Source: Ischnura elegans | Lineage: Eukaryota; Arthropoda; Insecta; Odonata; Coenagrionidae | Assembly (NCBI RefSeq): GCF_921293095.1 | Contig: NC_060251.1 | Location: 39,165,644 to 39,229,643, forward strand | Direction: 5' to 3' | DNA: 64,000 nucleotides | Shown: in pieces, positions 34,701 to 46,700 of the stretch | Layout of the letters: the number at the start of each line of letters is the position of its first letter | Numbering within the stretch: the stretch's first letter is position 1 | Notes under the pieces: generated by a model | Told to the model about the DNA's origin: nothing | Databases searched by the model: none | The model's input: the letters and a program-made list of their open reading frames with translations, nothing else | Program-made: the position numbers and the translations under genes

Positions 34701-37700
34701 CTATCGGTGAGAGGGATTCCTTTATATTATTTCCTATCTGGCATTCATTGCCCAGATTCTTTTTTTTTCGCTGAAGTTAGAAAAATTATTAAACGCAGTT
34801 GATTAAATTCCATTTTGAGATATTGCAAGATGAAAGTGTGAATGAGATAGCATTTTTATTGTAAAACGGCATCACTTTTTTAATCTTAAAGAGTTGCTTC
34901 TCTTAAACTCTTTTTCTTGTCTAAGATCACTTTATTTCACGCCTTTAAGTTATGATGTGTCAGTTTGCATGGTTTAACCATTCTTTAGCGATGAAAACAC
35001 TTCGTGTGAAAGTTTTGACGATGGTAAAAAGATTTCTGGGAGAATATTGAAAGACGAACGTCACATTTAGGTATTTGTGCTGATTTAAAAATTATTTTAT
35101 TGGCCATACAGTAAAATATATTATTGGTAATTTTAAGTCACCTTTTTATCTGTTAGTTTTGGTAGCGTTTGTTACTTCTTATTTGCCTATTTAAAATCCC
35201 TTTTCGGGCTTATGTACCAAAAATCGTCCTGAGTAATCATGGAGTGCTTTGTGAAAAAATCAGTAGACCAAAAATGCTTATTTGAAGATAAAAGATAGTT
35301 AAATTATGTGCAACAGAAAAATTCGGTGACGACTGTACAGTGTACATGTAAAACATGGGATATCGGGAAAATTTGCGGAATTAATCTATTCTGTGGAAAT
35401 TTAATTTGATACTCAATAGTAAAAGGACCCGTGGGTACGTGATGAAAGTTCAGATGTGTTGTTTTACATCTTGTAATAGTTTCAGAGATGCTTCTTGTAT
35501 CGAAAAAATGAATTGATATTTTTGAGTGGCTTCTGGATGGTTGCCATGTTGACGCAGCTTTAGGCGGCCCTAGACGTTCAATATTATTTTACAATATTTT
35601 GGTTTGTGCAATATAATTGATCGCATGTGGCCAATATTGGCAGGTTGTGCAATATATTGCGTGATTTTCAAAATCTTGGGAATATATTGAACAAACGGAA
35701 TAATATGGTGCCATCTGTTGGAAATATTGCGCAATATCTTGTCAGTTGGTCTCTAGAGGTCGTTTGAATAAGTCCTCTCAACCACGCCTTATTATCATGA
35801 GTGAAAAGAAAGCCGGAAAAGATTTCATTATTAAATTTATTGAGGTGGATCGTGATCTTCCGGATCTGTGGGATGTGGAGTGCAAAGATGGTTGAAATTG
35901 CGCTGAAGGAAGGGAACAGTACGAATTGCTTGTAGAAAAGTACCACGAAAAATAACCGGTAAGAAGTTGTAAAAAAATAAATTCACGCAACACCAATGGC
36001 GTTGCTGGGGGAGGTACAGGGGGCTGGAAACCCCTCCCCCCCCCGAAATATAAAAACTCAATAATTTTTCTTCGTAAAATAAAACAAATTATTGAAAAAT
36101 CATGAATTTACAAAATATTTCTTTAATAAATGAACTTGATTGTGAAAAGTGCTAACATTAGTTTAAAAACCAATACTTAGTACCTACTCCGTTTTTCAGA
36201 AATTTTCCCCCCTGGTTTTGGATCCCCCCGAACGAAATTCCTGGCTACGCCCCTGCGCAACACAATTAACTTTCACTTAACATGTTGAATTCATGGTAGG
36301 GACTGTTTGCACAATGTGGTTTTACGTCTGTGCTTGGAATTGCACAATATATTGCACAACCTTCAATATCGCCTCCATGCGCTACAGTATGTTGCAGAAA
36401 CCAAAATATTGTACAGCAATAATGACCGCACAGGGGCCGCCGTCAAAGTATTGCGCGACCCACATTGCACAATAATATTGAACGTCTATGGTCCGCTCAA
36501 GGTACTAGCCGATGTTGATCCATAAAATAAAGGTAAAGCAGAAGCCTTCTTGCGGATGCAACGAGGTGTCCATGCTGCAAATACAACTCAAGAAAACAAG
36601 TGTTGAAAATCTCCTGCTTTTGGGGATTGCAAATATATATAGAGAGAAGCTTTAAGCTAGAGCTAGAAAAATCTCAAACTTACGTGGATGTCGAGAGTTA
36701 GGACCTGTGAAAACAGAAATTTAGATGGGAACAGCATAAGGGCCGTTGGACAATCACATACAAAACATTGCATCACATCTTTATAAGATTGTCTTGTTAT
36801 CAATATTGCAGCCAAGTATCCAAATCAATGCTGACAAAGGTATTTTTTCAGTCCCGCCATATTGTAGGGAATACAATTTGTCACTTGAAGCTCTTTTGGG
36901 AGTATGATGTTACCACTAGAATTACAAAAAAATGAAACTTAATGTCAAAACAGTTAGATCGCGTTGTGAAGCACATCAACTTAAATTTGCTTTTTCTTAT
37001 ATTTTGACCATTATGGTTTAGATTAGATTTTATAAGAATTGGGCAAACGTTTTCCTTCCTTTATATAACCAGCTGAGGTAAGAGTCGGCTACGATGTTCA
37101 AATATCTCTCCATAATTATTAAAGGTGGAGAGTCATTCAGAAGGTATGGAAAATTGTTTTTAATTTTTCGCTTGGAAACAGCAGCTACCAGAGAGAAATT
37201 GCTGGTACAAAGGCAAGGGTCGTTTACTCGATTCTCAGAGAGCTGTAGGTAACTTTTATAATATATCTTATTCTTTAATAATGCGGCCGATAACGTATTT
37301 TTCAATCACACTATAATAAATTTAATTTCATATTTTTTCCAATAATTTATTTCCAGGCTAGCTTGTATGGAATCCGTTTAATTATGAACGAACTGAATCG
37401 ATGTGAATAATGATATACCTTATCAGCCACATTTGGTTTTATTTGCGACAGTGTACAGTTAACTTTAGTCTTATATTATTTTTTCGCTGCCAACATAAGT
37501 TGACATGAGTAAATTATAAGCAGTATTCAAGCTTCAATTGTGTTATCATTAATTTGAGACTAGTCTTTCGGGATTATAAGGATGTAATGTTCTTGGGCCT
37601 AAAGATTCTCATAACCTTTAGTATATCAAACTGTCACCCGTGTTTTTTTTCACCAAAATGCAAAGAAGTGGGTGGAGATGGTTTAATCCCATGTTTACAA

Positions 37701-40700
37701 AGAAAGGTTGCATGAATGCTGTAGATTTTGCAAATATAACGGTAATTTTTGGTATTTGGAGAAGGATTTTTAAAATCTATCATGAGTGTATCCCCATATT
37801 TGTTGCCAATAGGCGATGAAAGTGGAGTTGGTTAAATCTAAATTTGATAACATTCTTCCTTGTTTTCTTGACACTGATTATGTGAAAACTACGTTTATTA
37901 GAAAAATATACTGTTTTCCCTCCACGTTAATAACCTTTATTCTCAATAGGTAGTTTTAATGGATAGATCTGTTTCATGTCAGTTTAGCTTGATTTAAATA
38001 TCGTTTATGACTTTTTAAAAGTTGGATTGTAGGTTGACTTTTTGTTATTTTTTATACTTCATTGGCGGGCCACCCAGTTTTAAATATGCCTAGAAGTTTT
38101 CAATAATGATTCATTCTTTACGACCCTCATCTGATATTAAGTTTAACAGCATCCACCCGTCAGAAGCAAAAGGAGATTATCTGGTGAATGCTTCTAATTT
38201 CTCTGAGTGCTGAAGAAAAACTCAGTTTGTATCACATTTAGCTTTGTTCATCGGTGGTATGGAATATCAGTCAGAAAATAGGCTCTATTATTTTTTTGTC
38301 TGGAAACTCTGTTTGTATACGTATTTTTTACGGTGGCGATGAAATGACAATAGCTGCAAAATCTTTTGTTTTATCATCTCGTGTTTTTTTGTAATTTGAG
38401 AGGATTGGGATCGCAAGAGTATCGAAATATACGCGCAGGAAATTGTTTTTTAATGTGCGAAATAATGCATGTATCCATTGAGTTCCTTTTTCTCGAAAGT
38501 GTTTTTTTTTGTTTTGTAGCCGTCCATAAATATCGTAGCAGTTTTTTACTGTATCCATTTCCACGTCCCTCCGCCCAATATAACCCCTTTAAATTTAACC
38601 GCACTGCACCATCACCATGTTTTGGCTAGCAAAGAGCCGCTGAGGACTTCTGTTTCTTTGTGAAACGGAGCCTCTTTATTGATTTTTCGTGCTATTATGA
38701 TACGCATGGTTTTTGGAATATTTAGAAAATTGCCATCCATGTTCACTCTTAATTCTTAAGTCCCGCGTTTTGAAAACTTTTTTCGGCTGTGATTGTAAAA
38801 ATCTGAAAACCACTCGCAGAAAGTATTTTGTAGTAGTTATAAGGCCTTTGTTGTACTGCTAATTGCTGCAAGTACATGTATGATACATGGTAAGTTTTCA
38901 AAACTTTTTCCTCACTTTTGAAGCTGCAAATTGAGTAAAGGTTTGTACTCGCGAGTGGGACTTAAATGCGATCATCCACTATTTAATTTAATCTGGAAGT
39001 CATTAGTAAATAGATAGTTCGTGTTAATTTTACAAATGGACCTCCCAGTCATTCTCTGATCCTTCAAAGATTATCGCGGTATGGTGGTTCAAATTTTTTG
39101 TTCTATGTACTTGCGAACTTTTGGCCTGGATATTATCCTTTTCTCGGGAGATATTTTTTAAAAATCGTTTCCGTTGAAATGGGCAGAATTTATAGTAAAT
39201 ACGTCAGTATTAAATTTATGTCGCTGGAAATTATTATAATTTTAAATGAAATTAGAATTTGGATTGTTTAACTTATATAGGCTCCATAAAAGCAATATTA
39301 TGTGAGTGTAAGTATGGGTACTTTTGTTTTTATTTTGCATTCATGATGTGTATTTTTAAACCTAAGCTCTTAAATTTAGGTCTAAAGTCGAAGATTTATT
39401 TAGAATTTCGAGGAGTCACCTCAAGGTGACATTGGCTACTATAAGTGCTGTGAAATTTTTGTCACCATTAGTGTAATGAAAGACATGATAACTTTTTCTT
39501 GTCTGAACACAAGGTCTACACTATAGGAGTAGTAGCAGCTATTTGCTCTCCATGGTCTCAAATAATATAATTATTCGGTGCGAAGGCTTCCGCGGTGCGC
39601 TGGTAATGTAGGCTGCATTTTCATGAAACTGTTGTCACCAACGCAACCACGACGCGGTGAAACCCGAAAATGCTGCCTACAATATAATTATTCGCATAAA
39701 TGTGCACACTGAGCTTGAAGCAAATGCATAGGAGGACGAAAGCTAGCTTGATAGTGGATGTGGAGGTTTTTCGAATTTCGCGAGGAAAAGAAATCGATTC
39801 TACCCGGCTTTCCGGCTCACTTTGGCTACCGTGACTCAATCTAAAATTAATTGAATTTTGAATACAATCAAAAATTAATGCATAGTCATATTTACGGGCG
39901 TGGAAAGAGAAAAAAAAGAGTTTTAAAGGGACTCTAATATTTGAAAAACCGATATGCTGCTCTTATTCGTTTGGAAATGGTCCAGGCGGTTGTGTTGTTG
40001 AATAGGAGATATTTCAGTGGTCCTTAGTAACATCCGCAATGTTGCGATGGAGGGGAAACAGCTATGGTCTAGTAATCACTTTTCACTTGGGTGGACAGTT
40101 TTTATGGATATATGATAATGATAGCACAGCGTTTATCGTGCGAAATCTATCGTGAATCTTCTTAAGGGTTTATTTCAGTTATTGGACTAGTCTTGTTGAC
40201 ATCTTTAGAATCGGTAATTTTTCCAACATAAAAAAACTTTGAGGACGCGATCGGATGTATAAAAATGTTGAGTCAACTGTTAAACTTAATGTCGTCGCTT
40301 TGTGATTATCTGCTCAACTATGTTAACATCCTCTAATGACTTCCTTTAGCTCCAAACCTGTTCAATTGTCTGCGTTAAGTTTGGGGTGTAATCATGATAA
40401 TATTGATATAAGCGCAGTCTGAGGCTAGTTTTACTCTTCGGTATTTTATCTCCTAGTTTCTCGATTTCTATTTATTTTGATTCTTGGAATATATTTTTGA
40501 ATAATTTATTCCCAACTTGAATGCTGTCAGTATCATGCATTGTGTATGTAAAAATTGAGACATATCAAGACTTCATCAGTTGTAACCTTCTTCTGCACAA
40601 AACAGCATTACTCTAAGTTGATATCTTAGTGCCATTGATACTGACACATCTTCAAGACATCTACGTTCTGAAGATGTTCCGCTGTTTATGGAACAGGGGC

Positions 40701-43700
40701 CAGGATGAAGTTGTTTTTTGAATCCTGATATATATAAATTTTTGTATCCTGCTTAAGGTGTGAAAGTAATGAAAATTAACCACATAATCTTCCGACTTCA
40801 CGAAAATACAGTAACTATATGGTCATATTATTACGTAGAACATATTGTTACCGCGGTAAATGCAGCGATAAACCTATACGGAATCCCCTAAAATTCCACT
40901 TGAGATAAACACACCTTGTTGGAGCATCTGGTGCGAATGTCATCAATCGTGTTTATTATAGTGAAAGTGATGTTTCCGCTGTAGAATTGACCTAATAAAT
41001 ACATTATATTCTACATTTAAGCAACCCACCGTCTCCATGAGCAATATTGCCATCCAAAGCATTATAATAATTAAAAGCTTATAGTGTTGCGGGCCGAGTT
41101 AGTTTTTGTCTGGGACAGCAGTTAGGCAGCATGTGTCTTTTACCACATTGTAAAATCACTATTAAAACTAGTTTATATCATAAGATGGCATTGTGTTGAA
41201 AGTGAATAATCAGTTTAAATGTAACTTTCTTCAACTTTGCAATTGACTTGGTTATTTTTTAATTACGATATAAGTAAAGGTAGCTCAAGATATCTTTTGC
41301 ACCCCGTTGAGTTTTTTTTGTATCCGCCACTGATCCCAATTGATTGTCGTTGAAGTCTTCCGACTAACCATTTTGTTAGAGTTCATTTCTAATTTCAATT
41401 GGCATTCGCTCAGTGATTTCCTAGGAAAATATCTGCTGATGTGGCTTGTTTCTCGGCATTTCTTCCGCATCAACCCATATTTCACGCGACGGTCTCGCTT
41501 GTGTCTTGTGGTAAAAACTTTTTTCATACTTTAAGACGCGAAGGGGTTCAAATACCTCCGAGAAATTCTTTTGGGGTATATTCCATTTTTGCGTCTTATT
41601 CTATTCGAATGCATTTCCGTATAAGTAATTCATTGTCAGAGGTTACCGGTAGTCCAGTGGTCAAGGTGACGGATTGATCTCTGGACTACCTACTCTTAAT
41701 AGTAGAGCACTTACACGGGAACGAATTCGGCCTGTAAATGTTGAACTGCTGTTTTTTGTTGCTATTGGTTATATTACCCCATATGAGGGATGATTCGAGG
41801 GCAGCTCCCGATGGCCTACAAGACTACAAAGTTTGATCGAGTTCTGAGACTCGGTTTTCGGATACTCCCCTTGTTAGTCCTAATGAAGATGAGGGAGTTT
41901 CTCATCGAAACGTTGGCCTTAAACAGCCTTACCCGATGCCAAATCCGATAAGATGTCATCACAAAGCCAGCATTACATTTGCACTTGAAATCAAGTTGAC
42001 TGGTGAAGTTGATGGTGGGTGAATTAACTTTGTGGAAGTTATGCATGATAGAATAAAGTAAAAGTACTTTGTAATTTCTACACAAAAACATTTTTAAAAG
42101 ATTTTGTAACCGGTTTCGACATGTTCTACATAATTTTCAAGCTAGACTGATTTACCGAAGGCAGTCTAGCTTGAAAATGACGCTGAACACGTCGAAATCG
42201 GTTGCAAAATATTAAAATTGTGTGGAAAGTAGAAAGTGCTTGTACTTTACTCTAAGTTGACTAGGTTTTCACGCTTCTGGAAACGTCCCAATTCTCCTGA
42301 AACCAAGCGACTCTGTCATATGAAGCTTGAATCAAGGCGGAGGAAATCCCGAGAAACGAGACGAACCTCTCCGAACCGATCTGCGGAAATCCTTCGTACT
42401 CTTATTTCGGTGTTTTGCTCAAGCAATTGACTACAAATGCCCCGGACACTGACCACGGTATTAGTCCTGCCTGAAATCGTACTACTAACAGAAATTCGGC
42501 CCTGAAGGGCTTTATTTTCACGTTTTTCATAAGGATATTGTTTTTTTTTGGCCCCGAAATGCTCAAATTTAGGTCCCCAATACTTATGGCACAGGTTCCC
42601 GTTATTTTAAAGCACTTAACCAAATTTTAACACGTGAATATGAATCATTGGATAGCATGTCTTCATGTTCATTTTTTCATCTAGGCCTAGTGAATAAAAA
42701 TTAACATTAAAAATGAAGTACCAGAAAAGATAGAAATTCTGTAAAATGAGGTCCGACCTAGTGTGGAGGGCCCACACCTCGGTGTGCATGGATACGCACC
42801 TTTGAGTCGATGCCCCTCCTCCTGCGGTGGCCCTGGTGCCTGGTCGCGCTGCTCCCGCTAGTCCCGCTCTGTCTCCTGGGAGGCCCACCCGCCTCCGGCC
42901 CTCCGCCACCGTCTTCCCGCGATCCGCCGGCGCTGGACGCCCGCAGGGGCATACTAAAACGCGGGTCGCCAGGGGAACCGCGTCCTCCCTGGTCGCCTCC
43001 TTCTTCCGCGTCGTCGCTGCTGCTCCCGCCGGCACCCGGCTGCGGCTGCTGCCCTGCCAACGGGGTCGCGCGCGGCGGCTCCGTCTTACCGCCTCTTGAC
43101 GCTCCGGACGCTGCCGCTCCGCCGCCGTTGCCGCACCCGGTCGAGTCCAACCCGCCGCACTGCAAGACGATGATGATCTCCGATGCGTGATCGCCTACCT
43201 CCCGGGTGTACCTGCGACCGACGAGTTCTCCTTCCCCGTACAGCGTGATCGGCGGCGTTCCCTAGCGGTTGTTCAACAGCCTAGTAGGCTCTTTGATTAA
43301 GCTGTTCTTTTCCTTGCGGGTGATTCCTTCTTCTTTTCCTATCGCTGCAAACTTTTCGCAAATGATTCCTCCTTAATCTCACTCGACAAACTTCCTTATT
43401 TTTCCGTTGCCTCTGCGATGTTCACACGTGAAAGCTCAATACCGTTTTGTGGCGTACGATGGATGTAGTGCACAACTCTGGTTGTTGTTTATTTCCTTTG
43501 TGATTTTCTCGGAACTATGTTGGTGTTATTTTTCCTTATTGAAGAGTCGGAAAATATCGGCCGTTTTTGAGAGCCGCCGATATCCGCCCTTTCTGGAAGA
43601 TGTTTTGTGTGAAGTTTTAGATTAGCGGGAAGATTTGTTTGAAGGTAGAGGTACCTTGGTATATGTTTATAGAGAGTGAACACTGTTTCAGTGTTAAAAG

Positions 43701-46700
43701 GCGATGCAGAATGCTGTTTCGGAAATGGAAGAAGTCTGTTATTTTGCACGAGACAATTAGGGACGTATTTGGGAGTATTTGTGGAAATTGCGGGTAGTAT
43801 TTTGTGGAAATCTCAATTTGATGTCAGTATCTGTATTTATAAAGTAAGGTGAGGAGAGGATTGTTCTTATTACTCAAGTTTTTTATCAGATGAGTGTTCT
43901 TTGGTCGAGCTATCTTTAATTCCTTGTCTCTAATGAATAGATTGCGCCGGAGTGTTTAGCCAAACTCGAGAAGTTATACTTTGTGTTGTTCAGTTGTTTT
44001 TTTTTATTGAATAGCGGGCGCTTTAAAGTAGCTGGAGAAGAACGTTGATTAATTCGGCGAAATTTCTGTAATATCAAGACAGATGTCTATTTTTGAATGC
44101 GTTTCTCACTTAATTATTAGAAGGAAATAAATTAATTGATTAGATAGATAACCAGAGCTTTGTGATCCCTCTCAAAAGAATCCTCTCATTTAGTCACCAT
44201 ATATAATGATAAGTTGGGATAAATTCCAGAGATGTGCTACTTTTCAATGTTTGCCGCAAAGAAACACAACCGACTAGTCTTGGCGAAAAGTATATAAGGA
44301 GAGAAATAGGAATATATTTCAAAATCTCCTCCGTGAAACTTGGGTATTGAGCGTTAAGTGGAATTTCGAAATTTAGACTAGATAGATGTATTTTATGCAG
44401 TGTTCAATTTTTAGTGGTAATTGATGGTGAATTTTATAATTGCGTGAAAGAAATCAATGAGATAAAGTTCAGATTTATGTTGAGATGATCATAAAAATTA
44501 AATGTTATAAGCATTAAATAAACTGTTGGGGGGTCAGTTTTAGGTTCCGGGAAGAAGGGCTCTATTGCAAAGAAAAAATCGACTGTCAAAGCACAGACGA
44601 GTGAGATTTTATTAACTTTTATCCTGTAATTATTGATGTTGATAGGGATAACAGGATTGATGTGAACTTGTTTCCCTAGATAATAATAGGGTTTTCCTCA
44701 AATGGAAAGCAAAATCTTGCCTAATTATTGAAGATTAATTTATTAAACGCCTCTTTGCTAATTTGATTTTTGTATACACTTACTGAAGTGTAGTGTGCTT
44801 AGATATTTATTGATTTATGTTTTTACCGCCGGAATTACTTTTTCATTGACCACTGTTGAAGGAATGCTGTTACTTTGTACAAATTTTCTTCCTGACTCTT
44901 AAAAGATTATTGTCTAACTGCCCAGAATAGTGTTATCCGGTTCAAATATTTGTATTTTAACTGTATTTAAGGTTCAAAAAAAGCAATTGAGTTCACGACA
45001 TACGATTGAAATGCTGTTGCTTTTCGAGATGAACAGAAAGGGAACGAGGCAAGAGGTATTCGGTATGAGTAGGCAGTGATTTATCGGGTCAGAAAGAATA
45101 TTAACAACGCAAATACTTCCTAGGACTGGACGTGAAGTATGCTTTGGAAAAAATAGCTACAGGAATAAAGATCTGAAAATTTCGACGATCTACTTAAGGT
45201 TCGAGGATGTAAAGGAGTGCAGAAGTTTGGGATTTATTTAATAGCAATGTTAAATATGACTTTTGCTTGTAGCCAATTTTATTGCCGACGGATGTGGCTG
45301 TGTTCTATTGTCCGTTGGTTTGAAGAAAATGCCATAAGTATTTAGTATAGCGTACAAGAAGGGTTGAAAATTCGTGATGAATTTGACGAATTGGTGAAAA
45401 AAAATTGATAAAAGATAGAATCAGATATTAAAACTAATTTTAAAGCTATTATACGAAAGAAACTTTTTTTTCAAGATTAGGGCGACCCACTCAAGAATGA
45501 GTCGTTGTAGTGAAGATGTTTAACCAATGACTTTGATGTATATATTAGTAACGTAATGGTAATAGTGTGATCCTAACTTATTCCCGTGTGAAGTAATTGT
45601 TATCTTTTACTTCATAAACTTTACACTGGAAGTTTTTGTGAATAATTTCAAAGAAAGTAAATATTCTGATTATTTTTTATTTGAAACGTGTATTCTTGTC
45701 GAATGTATATGTAAGTGGGTACACTGTTTTTTCGAGAAGCCTTTTTCAGTTCAATCTCTCGAAGACAGTGCGCAGAAGGGGAGCACGATGTGAATTCTAA
45801 ATATCTCTCTCTCAGTCACCCATTCCTTATGAAAGCCCTCCTTTCGGAGAGCATTTGAGAAACTTAGCCGTCAACAAACTTCACGCGTGCATAAAATTTC
45901 TACTGTGCCCGTAATTACTAATGTTTAGTGCGGGGATAACGCAGTTATTTCCTGTATGCCTCCAGTGAAGTTCGTGACTGTCATACAGTTGACTTATTAA
46001 TGGAAAAGACAGGCCTCACATCAACTTTTCCCTCGCGTACTTCTTATCAGGCTTTGTCGATGCTTCTTTGTCGTCATCACGTTCTCCAGTTGATTCCATA
46101 CCGAAATTAACACCATTTAACGAAGAACGAAACGTTTTCTTGAACGCTCTAAGTCTTTTTATAATTGTAAACTGTGAAAATTCACTGAATCCTGTTGTTA
46201 TTTCTCTGTCAATTTTTCCCCCGCGAGTATTCAGGGAGACTTACCCTAAATTGCCATATTAAATCGCTTTTAAATGCGCAGATATTGGTAAGTAAGCAAC
46301 CAATGCCTTCGTAATCACTCGAGTATGGATGAATATTTTTGTAGCTTGCGATGCACTGACTTCTGTGATGATGCAAAAAATTGGAATTGCATAGCACCCG
46401 CGTCGAATCTCCTCTGAGTTAACCTATAGTTCTGAAGAGAAGGTACAGATAGAAGTAGATCGATTTTGTCACGCTAAGATTGTCGGCATGAAGCAGTTAT
46501 GATGAAACTGCTCCGTGGTAGAGATATCTGTTTTCAAGCGATGTTCCCTCTCAATTACTCTTGATGTTAAGTTTTCATAGGAGATTATTAGAGTATAGTT
46601 TATGGCTTTTACTGATTATAATTATTGTAAAGGTCTTGAGTTAGGTAGTTTTCAAGTCTGTTTTCCTGATACTTATTTCTATTTCTCCTTAAAGTGGACG

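Larger units (their letters stand above)
32497..36683 (-). other. 4.2-kb tetraspanin intron
   Basis: It contains the CAATAT-rich element at 35571-36488 and its nested MITE. From 32500 to 33200 there are several loosely repeated gagggagaaaaa / tttcgatgaa words in two tandem-like blocks (32570-32800 and 32825-33030). Otherwise it shows nothing recognisable. Confidence 0.55.
36705..42799 (-). other. 6.1-kb tetraspanin intron
   Basis: It lies between the N-terminal tail exon and the microexon. It contains the palindromes at 39620-39685 and 42050-42260, a solo hairpin module at 41860-41905 and a hAT-like end at 41300-41332. The long stretches 36720-39600 and 39700-41290 show nothing recognisable. 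Confidence 0.55.

Noticed and set aside
42810-43190. Plus-strand Pro/Leu-rich open frame
   Set aside because: It is the antisense shadow of tetraspanin exon b, a product of high GC content.
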